Counted from the first letter of the stretch, positions 34,000-47,720 are shown. The stretch is 64,000 nt of DNA from Atriophallophorus winterbourni (GCA_013407085.1 JACCGJ010003083.1:52171-116170), one strand, 5' to 3'. Numbers and translations: made by a program. The notes: generated by a model not told the origin, from the sequence alone.

Positions 34000-35580
34000 T
34001 TATCAGCAACCTGTTAGGCGCATACAAGACAATATTCCCCCGAGCGAGCAATGTGGCACCGATTCACTTGCATCCTCGTTACAGTGTGTGATGTATTATC
34101 TACTTCTGCAGATTTTCTAATCATAACCATGTGAAAATCTGGTAAAAATCAAATAAATACAAAACCAATGGATTCGTAAAAAGCAAATTACCAAGTTGAC
34201 CTTGACCTTGTTAGTCTTGCGAATTTTACGTAGAATAATTCGCTTTGAGATGAATGTTTTAGTGTACACTTAACTAGTATAACCTGAAATAATAGCCAAA
34301 AGAGTGCGATATATAAAATAAAATTGTTCATAATTATGAAATATTTGACAATGACTTACCGTTTTTAAACCAAGCGCGACCTCGACGATTTATCATCACT
34401 CATCGAAAATATTCACTCAATCCTCGTATGAAACATTATGTTTATCCAGACAATGTGGGTTTGGCGTCAATATCTCTTTTATCAATAAATATAAACAATG
34501 CGCCGAAATGAAATGCGGAAGCTTTACCACTCCATCTGCATCGGTGTGATTCTCATACAACGGTTGCAAGCGTTTGATCGTCTTACCCAACACTGATTAC
34601 GTATTTACAGTCACAAAATGGTGGCCCAGAAATTCGCACTTCACGTTCACCATAGAAGATACGTGGTAAAAAACACAATGTCTTGATGAACAAACTTTTC
34701 TAGACCCCAATTTGAGCTGATTAATCTGAATGCACAAAGACTTCTTTCATTTTACCAAAATATTTTTTTTGTGATACGGAAAGCAGAAGGCAGCATCCCA
34801 ACAAGATAACCTTGCTACTTGTTAACCAATCTTTGATGCGGTTGCATTACCAAGACCACTTGAAAAAGTTACAATTTGGGAGCAGATTAACACTGACGTC
34901 CAATAAAACTGGTCATTGATTCTCCAGAAAATCTGCTTACAAAATCGAACTCCACTATAATTTTGTTCAAAAACAATTGAAAATCGGCTTCAACTTCGTG
35001 ATCTGTAGTCGATCACGGAAAAGAATAATGAGAATAGAAAAGAATAGAAAAGAATAATGAGAATAGAAAAGTGGTGAAACAAATACTTCACGCAAAACCT
35101 GAATCCTGAGAATCGTGACGATTGTTGAGTAAAATATTACTAAACATTCCGAAGAGGATGGAAACGAGTACCACATTATTCAAATAGATAAAATTGGACG
35201 AAATCGGAAGTTACTTTTTTCCATCGTTAACAGAATGTTTAAGAAAACCCAAAGTGTTTTTGCGTTAGTTTCCACGACTAAACTGCACTATTCGACGCCA
35301 AATGCTTTGTACAAGTTCACTATAAATTGTTATGCATGCATTCAGATTAAAAAATGTAAACAAAGACAAGATCGATCTAGTAAGTCTACTTTTCTAAATA
35401 CAAAACGTCGCCGAATACTGAAACATCGCAACTTTCCCTTTCAAAACAACGCATCCGTGTTGGGTTTTCAAATATCTCTGTTTTTATCAAACCATCAATG
35501 AGTTCTGTCAAGCATCCAACTGACCGGATATGTATGATTAAAGGCAGAAGTATCTGACTACCCTCGTTCGGAGGTAGGAG
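34000..35580. other. No gene recognised; short tandem repeat near 35030
   Basis: AT-rich. AAAAGAATAATGAGAATAG is repeated in tandem at 35021-35070. It may contain the lost 5' part of the BEL/Pao element that follows, but I see no LTR pair. Confidence 0.3.
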
Positions 35581-35599
35581 ACTCTCTTCGTAATAAAAA

Positions 35600-37900
35600 C
35601 CCCGGTTGTTTACCGAGATCTAAACTTTGAAGCTAGAATTGATGTCTTTTGTTTGTTCAGCTTGCAACTACTGGAAATCTTCTTGCCAGTGCGAGACCTA
35701 TGTGGAGTCTAGAACTCGTGATAACGGACAGAGATTCCTATTTTCGCTTATTTATTGCCGAGGTATAGCAAAAGAAGCTATTGAAGAGTGTGTCATGCTG
35801 CCACCTGAACGTGCGCATAAGCGGGCCAGATCAATTCTTAAGAAACTCATCGGGCAACCGCATACAATTGCAAGATCCATGCTGGATGGACTCTTAAGTA
35901 AGTTTGAAGCAGCACCTTACAGTCCGCAACGATTTTTACACCTGGTGATAACAATGAGTAATTGACAAATTACTTTAGAGCAAATGAACTACACTGCGGA
36001 CCTCAATTCATTGATGGTGCTTGAACGATTGGTCCGCACACTTCCTGTGTATATACAGCAGCAGTGGGCTGAGAACATCGAACAGCGTACCTGCGAAGGC
36101 CAAGAGCCAAATTTCAAAAATTTGATGCGCTTTATCAGTCTACGGGCAAAGGTTGCTTACAGCCGGTTCGGTCAATTAGTTGAGCAAAACCGCAAGGGTA
36201 GTAACGCTTACAAGAGTTAAACTGGTAATAAACCAATCGTGAATAAAAAGCAAATCTTTGCTCAGTGGTGTGCAGATGACACAAGGAAGATTAAAAATCC
36301 AAAATGCTCAACCGGTGGGGGTACTCATAAAGTGGCATCTTGCAAAGACTTCATTACCGCTGACTGCGAGACACGTTGGAAAAAGGTGAAGCATTGTCAT
36401 CTGTGTTTCAAATGCCTGAAGGCGTGTCACTAATTCATGTCGTTGGCTGTAAGGCTTCTCACCACTCATTGCTGCATTAAAAACCTAGGGTTCGGTCTCA
36501 CGTTGAAAGACAAAGAGTAAGCATGACGGACTGTGGGCAAGTTATCTCTATGGAAGTATTACCTCTTCGCTTGGTAGGACCTGGAGGTGTTTAAGAAGCA
36601 TACGCATTTCTCGATTCCGGTTCTGATACGACAGTCGTTTGTCGTGGAGTAGCTGAAAAACGTAGACTTGAGATGTAAGCTTCAGAAACTCGCATTAAAA
36701 CGATGAACGGTACAATGGACGCTCGCGAGCTTGCTAATGAGTTTAAGTTGGAATCGCTTGATGGACTTGAGATAATTAAAATCAACAAGGCTTTGGTAGT
36801 TGATGAAATCATGACCTTTGCGAACATGCGGCCTCGTTCAAAATTAGCAGGTCGATGGTCCCATCTCGAGGTTGTGTTATTTAAGGAAACTAACCGTAAA
36901 CGCATAGTTATCTTGTTATATGTGACATCCCGGAAGCACATTGGGCAATCGAACAACGATTGGGTGCTCGGAAACAGCCATACGCTGTGAAAACCTTACT
37001 TCGTTAAGTGTTGTTGGGACCTACGTACTATTGAGCGCATAATACAGCCCTGATCAATCTGCTCTCTGGCGAAATTTGTTAAATAGAATCGCAGTTTAGA
37101 AGAATGTACGACTCAAAATTTAAAGATTTGAGTTACATTAGGAACTTCCCTTCCGTCGAAGATAGAAAGGTACTTCAGATTGTGAAGAAAGAATCAAAGC
37201 TATTCGATGGGCACTACGTAGTAACTCTTCCCTGGAAGGATAGTGTCCTCAAACTTGCCAGTAATCGGTTAGTTGCGTTCGAACGAATAGAAATTCTAAG
37301 GAGGCTTTTTCTAAAAGATCCTCAATTTTGTCAAAAATACACAGAAGTGATAAATGCAAACGTGACCAAGATGTATGCAAGGGAGGTTGGACCGTATGTT
37401 ACCGAGAGAAATCGGCCCTCGTGGTATATACCTCATTACGCTGTGTTAAAACTCAAAAAACTAAAAAAATTCGGCCATTACTGGATTGTGCTGCCAAATT
37501 TCATGGGTTTTCACTGAATGATATGCTGTGCCAGAATCCTGATACAACAGCGAATCTGGTTCCCGTGCTTCTGCGCTTCAGGATCAGTCGGGTAGCTCTA
37601 GCTGCAGACATTGAAGAAATGTTCATGCAAGTTAAAGTACGTGACAAAAATTTATTGGCGTTGCGATTTCTGTGGTGGAGTGAGAAGATTGTTGACGTTT
37701 GTGTGGTCAGTTGTTCTCGGAAAGCTGAGTTGCCTGACACTGAATTAGCTCAGTCAGATTTTGTGACAGAATTTGACGACAATATTTCGGATCAGATGGA
37801 GAGCACGCCTGGCCAACCTGATACTAAATCAGCCCAAACGAAAAGTAGGCCTGGTTCACATGACACTGAATCAGCTTTAATCAGGGCGGCGTAAGGTCAG
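35600..37900 (+). mobile_element. BEL/Pao retrotransposon relic (gag, protease, reverse transcriptase)
   Basis: The + frames follow Pao order. Gag lies at 35627-36220 (AIEECVMLPPERAHKRARSI, then LNSLMVLERLVRTLP and LPVYIQQQW). A cysteine/histidine knuckle region follows at 36239-36433 (HCHLCFKCLKACH-type). The protease has AFLDSGSDTTV near 36600. Polyprotein linker and RT lie at 37104-37690 (VTLPWKD, RPSWYIPHYAVLK, VLLRFRISRVALAADIEEMF then MQVKV). The frame is broken by stops and shifts, and the RT catalytic YVDD region is missing. An acidic repeat (DTELAQ, DTKSAQ, DTESAL) closes it at 37730-37890. Confidence 0.8.
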
Positions 37901-38129
37901 CATGACAATCCGTGTGATTGGCGTAAACCGTTCGGTTGTAGACCTGATGAACCATTTATGTTTGGAAACCCGGATACAATATTTTGTAATTTAGACTTGT
38001 TTAGATGGCGCAAAATATCGCTGTTTGAGGATGCAATACATAAAACTCGTTTAGGTGAGATATCATGCATCAGCTCATTGTAGACTACGGTGGCAGAACC
38101 GGTACGGAAAGGAATACGGTTTACCTGGG

Positions 38130-38300
38130 GTGTCGGACCCGAAGGATGGTGCTTAAAATGGGAGACGGGTTTTCGGATCTGCTGACCCCAGAAATACCAC
38201 CGGGCTTCTAGTCTGCCGTTTGCATGCTAAGACGAACATTTATTACACTGAAGGCGAATATTTTAAGTGGGAGGCGGGTCTTCGGGTCTGCCAACTCCAG
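38130..38300. repeat. Diverged direct repeat, about 65 bp, two copies
   Basis: TTAAAATGGGAGACGGG with TTTTCGGATCTGCTGACCCC near 38151 and TTTTAAGTGGGAGGCGGG with TCTTCGGGTCTGCCAACTCC near 38258. Both are followed by AGAAATACCAC/AGAGATACCAC. It may belong to the end of the BEL/Pao element. Confidence 0.6.
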
Positions 38301-38399
38301 AGATACCACAAAACATTTGATCGTCGAGTCGCTGTCATGGGTCGCGTAGGTACACGGGTCGGAAAAACAGGTAGTGGAGAGCCCCGCAGTTTAGTGTTT

Positions 38400-39500
38400 G
38401 TGTCTCAACTTGCTTTTCAGATTTATAGAAATTTTGGTTGGCGGTGTATGAATCCGCGTTGATGTCTTGAAAATTCCTCTTTCCGTCGAACAAGATCAAA
38501 CGAACTGGTCAAATTTGTTTCCCACCCTACACCCGTGTTCCTCATCCAGTTTTTGTGTCATAATTTTTCAGTGATATTTTGTGTTTGTTCTTCAATTCAG
38601 AAATTACATTTAAACTTAATGTTAAATCTGTGAGAGTTTTCTTTCCCAAACATTGTTACTTTGTTTGACTGCACGTAAGCTTCCGCACATTTCGATTTGT
38701 TCGTCACCGGTGTTTACCGTTATTGGAAAACGGTAATTTTTTGTGCTCTAAACTGAGCTGTTTGATTTCCGTTTATTGGACACCTTGGGTTTGCAACGAA
38801 ACCTGTATTCGATTACCGTTGAGGTTTGTTATATTTTGCTTTTTAATCGTCTTTGTCAATATAGTACAGCGTAAATTGACGTATCGTTCTGATTTTGGAT
38901 TCATTCGTAAACGCTCGTCACTCATGGTATATGAATATCGTGGCTTGTAGCCGGCAATTAGTTTTCTTGACAGAAACTATTCCCCAGTGACGATTTGGTC
39001 GCTACAACGATATTTATATGGCGGAAACCGATGTATCGTGTCTGATTAATAACCAGCAACATTGCTCATAGTTGTCTTCAAATTTCTCGGAACATATAGT
39101 ATTGTTGAATTTATTGAACAACTGGAAAAATAAAACTATTTACATTGCTGTGCAAAAATTTAAAACAAGACACTCTGCCTGATTAATCTTCTCATAACTC
39201 TTAATAAATGAACTCGAGAAGTGGATAAATGATACGATATGCATTAATGTTTCTAAGATGTGTATAAAGCTGATGACCATGTTAAGAAGAGGATTCTGAT
39301 ACACAAATAAAAGCAGCTCAAATTCCTTTGCACATTGATAGCCTAGTTTAATTTAACGGTAGATTTATCAGTTACCTAAAGACTTAACACCAGCGTTCTC
39401 TCATATACAAATGTCCTGCCAAAGAATAACACGGCTGAGAAATATCTTCAATAGCTTTACAAAGCAGAAACATTTACGGATAATTACTTCTATAATCATA
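38400..39500. other. Interval without recognised feature
   Basis: I see no motif, splice pattern or repeat match apart from ordinary AT-rich sequence. Confidence 0.3.
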
Positions 39501-39509
39501 ATATCATTG

Positions 39510-40018
39510 GAGAACGCTGTTCGAGCAAGGTCGCAATGGTTACGAAAGGACATATCCTTGCTCTAACGCGTAAAGCACTGCGAAACGCAACTGGTGACCA
39601 GACTTTTAAACAGACCATATGAGGAGAGGTTAGCAAATCTGATCATGTTTGACTATGCATTCCTTCGTGCCAGTGGTGACTTGATCGTGCTGTTCAACCT
39701 TTTGCTTACAGTGCACCACCCAATTCAAAACCTGTTTTATGAGCGAGAAACGCGTGAGAGCAGACTTCACGACACAAAAATTTATTCCTCATTCTGGATC
39801 AACTTCTCGAACATACGCTCTTGCTGCCCGCGTTTGTTTTCCAAGGATCTATTCAAACACATAGATAGATTGTGCATCAAGTATAAACATGTTCAAAATG
39901 TTAAACTTGGCATACATGTGTTGTACGAATTTGAACTTGCATCTGAACGAGTGTACGTCGTCCGATGTTCCGTGGAAGTGAACTCAAACTTAATCAAAAT
40001 TAATCCATCATGCGCCTA
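39510..40018 (+). mobile_element. CR1-like LINE, C-terminal part of the reverse transcriptase
   Basis: An open frame of 141 codons reads LNRPYEERLANLIMFDYAFL, RASGDLIVLFNLLLT, ETRESRLHDTKIYSSFWIN and SCCPRLFSKDLFKHIDRL. This is the tail of CR1-type polymerases (PYEERL..L......R..GDLI..F). The frame is intact for 426 nt, so it is younger than most relics here. It may belong to the same family as 2291-3490, which lacks this end. Confidence 0.6.
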
Positions 40019-40219
40019 GCAACTTTATAACAGGGAGTTCACGAGGTCAACAAATTTCTAAATTAAACAATTTATTTTAATGTTGCGAAGAAAAATTGCG
40101 CATGCATAGTTGTTCGTGTTCACTCCCGTATCAACGCGGATTGATTAATTCGTCACGGTTGCCAAATTATTAGACAATTGTGGTCATATAAGTTATTTAT
40201 ACTGGAATGGCAGGTTCCA

Positions 40220-43146
40220 AGGTTGTCAATGCCGGCGCGGTTTTGAGGATGAGCTCCCAATTTCAAATATTCTCCGATGGCACGCGTCTCATATAGCCTT
40301 CGACAACCAACTTCAGCTTTTAACCTACACGCGTGGTCCTGTGTGACCCGGCGGAACTGCTTTTATTGACAGGAGAAAGGGCGAAGGCGGCTGACGGGTG
40401 CCTCAAAACCAGCGGGCTTCGGGAGGTGGAGCTCGTAACTCCATGAAGGCAGTCCAACTTGGGGAAGGAAAACTCTTATTTGCCCTGCAAGTAACGCGAT
40501 TACCAGACACTGGTATATTAACAGAATGGAATTACACCTTTTTAGGAAAGAAAGGGATTCCAATGAGCCTCGACTGCATGGAGTTGGCTTTGCCGTTCGT
40601 AACGACCTTTTAAAATCAACAGAACGAATAAACGCGAAAACGAACGGATTTGGAGTCCAAATACGAGGTGCATTACTGCTACCATTACGTTGGTAAACGT
40701 TTATGCGCCGACGCACTTTGTGAAGCCTGCTGAAAAAAGACGCTTTTTATCACAACATTGCAAAAGTGCTGAAAAACGTGCCACAAAGTAACTGTGTAGT
40801 TGTATTCAGTTATTTTTATGCTAGAGTTAGTGCGGATTACGAATCTTTGCAAAACTTTCTCAGGAGGTTCGGTGTTGGAAAAACCAATGGAAATAGACAA
40901 AGCCTTTAAGAATTATGCACACATTTCAGTCTTTGTGTCAGTAACACTTTCTTTCAAACAAAACCACAGCATAAATTCACCCGCATGTGTGAACCTTATC
41001 TAGCTGTGAAGATTCAAGATTCAAGATTCAAGGAAATTTACAAAAGCCTTCACAGCCGAGTTTAGCAAGACAACTTTACTTGATTCGGCTTCATAAAACT
41101 GAGAATCAATAAAAAGATGCATATGCCGAGTCGCACCTTCAACTTTCGGTGCGAAAAGAGGTCGAAAGAGCTACTGGTTCGTAGCAAACGCTTCTCAGAT
41201 GACTGGTGTGTTGAATAAAACACGGTCAGCATTCTTGAGGTTCAAAGGTATGCCAACGGAAGGAAAACTTACGACTTGTGAGAACACCTAGAAATAAGCT
41301 CCAACATACTGCAAGTCGATGTGCAAATAAATACTGGACAGAAAGTAGCCTTAGTATCCAAAAAGCTGCGGATACTGGAGATTTTCACGGCATGTATGAT
41401 GGGATTAAAAGAGCCATTGGTCCAAACAAACTTGGGACGACTCCCATTAATTCTGCATCTCAGGACTAGATTGCGGACACAACTCAGCAGATGGAAAGAT
41501 GAGAAGAGCACTTCTCCTCTCTTTGCATTAGGGACAGTACGGTTTTATCAGATGTGTGTGAAAATGTCGAGCGATTGCCGAGTATTGAATATATAGATAC
41601 TTCATATACTCATGATGAGCTCATCAGATCAATCGACCGCTTAGCGAATAAGAAGGCACCTGGTGACGACGGAATTCCACCTGAGCTCATCAAATGCTGT
41701 AAAGCAGCAATATTACAACCGCTCCACTAGTTGCTTATTCAGTGCTGGCAGGAGGAGTGTGTCCCACAAAAGATGCGAGACACAAATATCATCACGCTAT
41801 TCAAGATATAACGAGAACATTCAAATACGTCAGCCAGGAATGTCTTTTTAAAATGCTTGATGGGCTCTCCTGACACTGCTAAAGCTCGTTATTTCGTTCC
41901 ACTCAGGCATAAAAGGCTCAGTCAATTTACCGGCTTCAGCTCAGGAACCTGTGAAAATCGCAGAGGCGTCAAACAAGGGTGTGTTCTTGCAATCATGCTG
42001 TTCGGCATTTTTGTTGCTATGCTTCTAAAGCACGCTTTCAGGACGAGGACAGAAGGTATTTACCTACGCAGGCGAAGTGCTGGCAAGCTTTTTAAACTAA
42101 ACAAGTTGTGAGCACAAACCAAGTCACGAAATGTGCTAATCTGTGACCTGCCATTTGCTGACGATGCAGCCTTTTATGCTTACACCCAAGAGCACCTCCA
42201 GTATCTAATAGACCGTTTTTCGTCGGGATTTGAAGACTTCGGGCTAACAATCAGCATGAGCAAGACCAAAGTCCTTGGTCAAGGGACTGTATCGCCTCTT
42301 ATCATAAATGTTGGAAACTGTCACATTGAATCAGTACGTCAGTTCACATACCTCGGTTAAACCATTGGGGATAATCTCTCTCTAGACACGAAGATTAATA
42401 AGCGGATTAGCAGAGCAGCTGTTATTCTGTCCTGTTTAAACTTTTGTGTTTGAGGTAACCGCAAGCTGACTGTAAAGACAAAGATGATGGTATACAGCGC
42501 GTGCGAACTAAATGCTTAACTGTACAGCAGTGAAATCTGGACCACATGCGCAGGTCACGAAAGGAAGCTGAATGCATTCCATCTACAAAGAATCCGTCGT
42601 ATCTTAAACATATCGTGATGGACAGAGTGACTAATAGTTAAGTACTTACAAAAGCTGGTCTTCAGAGCCTGTTGTTTCTATTGCGGCAGCGCGCCTGTGC
42701 TCCTGGTCATGTCTACACAATGTGAAATGTTAGTATCCTAAAAAAATCTACTTAATGGTAAGTTGAAACTAGGAAGTCGACCATTGGGCAAACCGCAATT
42801 GCGGTACAAAGACGTTTGCATAAGAGATCTGAAAGCTCTTGGCATTGATCTGGCGAGTTAGAAAGAACGTGCTTTTGACCGCTGGCATTATGGGCGCTGT
42901 GTGAAGCGTCATCTGCGAGCTGAAGAGAAGCAGATACAGCTTTTGGCTAATGAACGCAGATCACGCTGCCGGCGTGCAAATAACGCAATACCATCGAGTT
43001 CTGACTCTCGTTTCCAGCGCTGCAGGCGAGATTGTTCCTCCCAAATCGAAATGTTTAGTCATTCGAAAAGCTGCAGAACTTGAACATTAACGCGATTGTG
43101 ATGTACATCTTTGGTCGACATCGACCGAAGTAGTCCAACAACACCT
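40220..43146 (+). mobile_element. RTE-type LINE, nearly full length but decayed
   Basis: Endonuclease blocks lie near 40440-40620 (LPDTGILTEWNYTFL) and 40690-41000. The linker is near 41150-41470. RT lies at 41590-42360: YIDTSYTHDELIRSIDRL, then KKAPGDDGIPPELIKCC, GSGTCENRRGVKQGCVLA and the catalytic LPFADDAAFYAYTQEHLQ (42150-42205), then FGLTISMSKTKVLGQGT. The 3' domain is at 42360-43080, and the end TTGGTCGACATCGACCG near 43110. Many stops. It is the reference copy for relics at 8.6, 10-12, 31.6 and 58 kb. A short (AAGATTC)3 insertion lies at 41010-41035. Confidence 0.85.
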
Positions 43147-43149
43147 GGA

Positions 43150-44270
43150 ATGGCAAAATGATTAACGTTGATTTTTTTATTTACTGGGCGTAGTTATGAT
43201 CGAGACACATAAAAAATCATAAGTAGCTTTAAACAAGATCTTTATTTTATCACTGATTGATGAAATCTCTATAGATTTGAAGAAATGAAAAAATTTTGTA
43301 TCTCATTCGCGATTTATGCGAGCAAGAAATTTGAATAAGATTGATGAAGATTTTGCCTGATCCACAAATACTTCGCTTATTCAATCGATGATGTTTTGAG
43401 AATAAACTTAGCACTTCGTTACGATATAAAATCAGGAATGCACAAGCGGTTCGAAAACCATGCATATTTTTGTAATACTGCAGCGTGATTCTAATTTGAA
43501 GTTAGGCAAAGATTTGTTCACTTGATTTAAGTAAACTTGGTGAAAATAAGCTGCTTTGAGATTATATACCCGTAAACAAAACTCCGCTAAATCTGATAAC
43601 CTCGTTTCGATTGTCGGCGACATTTTTGATGGTCCATTCAGACATTTGTGTAAGTAAAACTCAAATTGTAGTGAGATCTCTGTGCATGTCTAACATTTAA
43701 AAAATAAAACTAATCTATAAAAAATATTATCTTTTAATAGTAGTACATTTGACATATGTTATGTTAACGGTTTATTTGGGAAAGGACGTCAAACAAAGTC
43801 GATCCCGAAGATCACTCTTCCCAACGTAAAAATCTTGAACAGATACAATTAAACGAAAATAAAGATTTAATTGCGCTCCAAGTCAATAGAAAGATGATGA
43901 GAGAGCATAAACACACACACACATATATATGGAATAAATTGAAATCATTCATTTAATTTAGAAATTCGGCAATTACAACATGCGTTTTGGATGATATGCT
44001 TATCCTTTTGATAGGGATGTAGAAAAAGCAGGTAGTTATCATCTTCATTCACGATTAATGGTTTTAAAGTATGAGCGAATAATCGTGAAATGGTAATCTT
44101 GGAACGGTTGCCAATTTACTCATGTCTGCCAAAAACTTGGCAGAACAGACGTTGAGTGTCAAGTTTGTTTTATCCTATTAATACACACGTAACAATATTT
44201 TGTTTTTGATAGTTATGTTGATTAAATTTTATACGTATATGGATTCAAGCGAGTATTTATCGTCCAATTA
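43150..44270. other. Interval with CA/TA microsatellite, no gene
   Basis: (CA)n followed by TATATATA at 43911-43930. Otherwise AT-rich with no feature that I can support. Confidence 0.35.
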
Positions 44271-44299
44271 TCATTATATATATATATATATACTATTCT

Positions 44300-44372
44300 A
44301 GCCACCAACATCGAACCTGCCACCTTAGACCTCTGAGCAAAGCAGATGCCCACTGCACCATAACTACACCAG
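44300..44372 (-). repeat. tRNA-derived SINE head with (TA)n tail
   Basis: On the - strand TGGTGCAGTGG (44339-44349) matches the RNA polymerase III A box, and GGTTCGATGTT about 45 bases downstream resembles the B box. The sequence around TTTGCTCAGAGGTCTAAGG looks like a tRNA body that no longer folds. A (TA)n run at 44275-44293 follows its 3' side. A decayed tRNA gene is the alternative. Confidence 0.6.
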
Positions 44373-44379
44373 TCTATCG

Positions 44380-46515
44380 TCCAATCCAAAATATTCAAAG
44401 GTTTGACTGCAATTGCTCTCGTGAACCAGAAAAAAACGATTGATGATCGAAAAACACCGGTTGCAGATATAAATGACTTTGTCTCGATTCAGTCCTTGTC
44501 AGAAATTTGTGGACGTCCTGCTTATTTTAGTTCGCCTTGTGACGAGAGGAGCAATTCAAAAGATAAGTTGACCACTAATTTCACAGAGACTGATAGATAG
44601 ACGCGATCGAAAAGTCTGCTGAAGCCACATGTTGATATTTCCTTGAAACTTGCATTCGATATCGGATTTGACGGGAAACCTGGCTGAGCTGCTGATATGT
44701 CTGTTTCACGTGATCGGTGAAACATTCCATAACGTTATAATGGTGCTACATCGATATATAAATTGCCAACAGTCGACGTGATCAGTATTTATGCTGATTT
44801 GAGCTGGCTTTAGGCGGCGATGGTGCTTCTCTCTGTTTCGTCAATATCGTCTTCCACACTGTTTTTCTGACCCGTCATTAACCTATTGTTTTATTAAACC
44901 TTTTTGCTTATTTTGAACTCGATTTTTTGCGCGAAATTCGTCGTTATCTCGATCGCGTCGCACATTAGGACATTCGAACTTAACTTTGATTTTGACTCGT
45001 GTACGTAACTTGGTACCTACTCGATATTGTTTTGACATTGACCGGAATATTAACCCGGTTAACCTCAATAATTGAGATATGTTTATACTATATTGGATTG
45101 GCCTAATACAGGACCGCTTTCATAGACAAATCCTCGTTTGGTTCCGATAAACCTGGGGATATTGCGGGTCACTCATCTTGGGACGTTTCACTGATCATCG
45201 AATAAAATCAAAACGTGTGAAATTCATTTTTGCTGGAGATCTCAGCAATACTCTGAATACACATTTCGAGCTAACATTTAATAAGTCATGCGGCTAAATA
45301 CGATTTTGCAGAAGTCAAATTGAAAAATAATATCTTGATATTTAACTCGGAGACCAGAAGAATATTGATTAACATATAGCGACATGATTTGAGTGTCAGG
45401 AATTTCATGTCGGCCACAGCGTGCCTAACGTTGAAATCTATTAATAAAATGTAGTCAATTGATTCTGTTTGATTTGAGTGTAAGAGCTTCGATGAATTTT
45501 CTTCGTCTCTTGGATATATTTTTTTTAGACAAACGACCAAACTTTTGGATTAATCTTTTAATTGAAATGGATTTCATTTCTTACATGTGTAAAGAGAAAA
45601 ACAATTGTAGCTTTTTCGAGCACAGAAAACATCAAGATTGGATAAAATGGTAAGATGGACATGACTCCTTTGCTTGTTAAATTTGAGCCATGTGGTCATT
45701 CATCGTATACATATGTCAAACTAAGGTACAGTCGGTTATCTCCAGTTAGATAGTAAGGGTTTTTTTCAAGTTACGTAATGAGAAGCTCTGTTTATAAAGC
45801 GAATAAAAAAAGATTAACATATGTTTGCCATGAGATGAGAAATATATTTGCTCGCTGGTAAAAGTTGAGACTCTAACTATTTCACTTTTGTGTTCGGAAT
45901 ACTAATTTTATTCATTTTATATTATATTTTATTATTTTATTTAATTTTTTTGAACACATAAATTAGCACAAATTTCTTGATTGCAAATTATGTCAACACT
46001 TCAATATGCCAAAACGTTATGTCTAGCAGTTGGTTGATCATCAAACAAAAAATTCTACGTGAATGAAAAACGAAGCTGATTGGCGAAGCTTGTGAAACTT
46101 GTCAAAAACATTGTATTCTATTTCATATACCGAATGTTATTTTTTTCTTTCCTCATCAAGTATACCGTGAAATCTATCCCTTATCCCCTACTTATAGAAG
46201 CATTGACAATTTTAGCAGCCTAATTCGTCTCGCTCATGACTTATCGACAACATTTAGCCACATCTTTGTAATTATCATATTGCCCGTTTAAAGGATAACC
46301 ATGAAATTTGGGCAGCTCACATTTACCACATTCTGTTCTCTAGATTTTCGGATTGGAGGAATGCAATGAAATGAAAAAAAGATTATTTATCTAACCTCAT
46401 TTTTCTTTACGAGAAATGTGTCAAGATAGGCGATACAAATGAGTAACGTGTTAATTATGTGTGCCATCGAGATTTAATTATCTAAACTTCAAATGGTAGA
46501 GCTTGAACTCTTTTT
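44380..46515. other. Interval without recognised feature
   Basis: Short open frames on both strands with no recognisable content. I see no repeat match to the rest of the window. Confidence 0.3.
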
Positions 46516-46518
46516 AGT

Positions 46519-47093
46519 CCACTAATTTAAACACATCAAAGATTCCAAAAAAGCCTGGAGCGCTTGTCCATGGAGTATTAATTGATTCTGTGTTTCAAAA
46601 TCGTGTTTCCTTAAATAAACGCTATCAAACAGTGACAATTAAGTGTTACACGGAAATTAAAACAATTTTTAAACTTGTTAGTTTAGCCGAATATGTACAT
46701 TGGTTAAATCAGTTGTATCGTCTATTGCCTCGAATGGTGAGGCTTATTTTGCATTTCTCATACATGTTTATACACAAAGAATCAAGAACATTTAAATACC
46801 TCATGGATTGTAAACATTCTAATTTGTCTATAGGATTGTTCCATCGAATAACGTATAGATTCATATTCTTTCAAATGGCATATGATAATCTCCGTGTTGT
46901 TACATTAGGCAATGTATTCATGGCATTTATAGCAGATATGTGTTGTCCTCAATCACTATGTAGTAAATTGCTCATGTCAAGTTACACCAAATCAATCTAC
47001 CCATTATTAGGTTCTTTTCGTTTTTCAATTCTTGTCGCAATATACAAATGTAAAATCTCACGATTCCTTTATCTCCTCAAAAAAGCAATCTAA
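46519..47093 (+). CDS. Long open frame, possible exon or decayed gene, function unknown
   Basis: The + frame stays open from about 46519 (STNLNTSKIPKKPGALVHGV) to the TAA at 47093, about 190 codons. This is the longest in the window. With a stop expected about every 14 codons at this base composition, chance is unlikely. There is no ATG near the 5' end. The product is hydrophobic and basic, with RLLPRMVRLILHFSYMFIH and FFQMAYDNLRVVTLG. I recognise no domain. It may be an internal exon, a mobile-element piece or a remnant, and I see no homolog in the left arm. Confidence 0.35.
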
Positions 47094-47224
47094 TTTTCTT
47101 CACTCCCTATGATTTGTTTGCGGTTAATAATAAATAACCACAACATAGCCTTCACTTTATGCATCATGACTCCAAATACACGTATAGCAAATCATTTGGA
47201 ATATAAATAGTGTATCCAAGTTTC

Positions 47225-47720
47225 GCTTGTATGCCACTGATGGGTAAGGTTGGTACAACCAACCTGTTAAAAAACATGAGACTTCACTCATGCACACTGG
47301 GTTTAAAAGCCATGACCATGAATATAAAAGCTCATGTACGTGCATCTACATCACACACACAACGTCCGGATTCGTGATGTAATCACACCTCCTACTGTGC
47401 CTACCTGACGTGTGCAAAAATCATAAATACGGGCGTGGGTTTTTCTGTCATTGAAATGCATACAAATGAGCTTTTTTCATGGTCCTGGGTTTTGAACTCA
47501 GTCTACATAAGAAGAAGGATCATGTGGTTCAACATGTTGGTCATACCGACCTGACCAAACAGTGGCATACAAGCGAAACTGATTTACAATTCTTCAACGG
47601 TTTCAAGCAAATGCGGATCCGGATCATACTGTTCATACCTGATGACTGCGAGTGTGATGCGGATGCATGCAAATCAGCTTTTATATATATCTGTATCATT
47701 ACGAACATTTCAAGTGTATT
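47225..47720. repeat. Scattered satellite-family copies in both orientations
   Basis: GGTTGGTACAACCAACC (47250-47266) is in - orientation. From 47385 and 47540 onwards there are + copies: CCTACCTGACGTGTGCAAAA then GGGCGTGGG; CATGTTGGTCATACCGACC, AGTGGCATACAAGCG, CAACGGTTTCAAGCAAATGC, ATACCTGATGACTGC. The CTGACG/CTGATGA boxes are the ribozyme-like relics. Confidence 0.7.
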
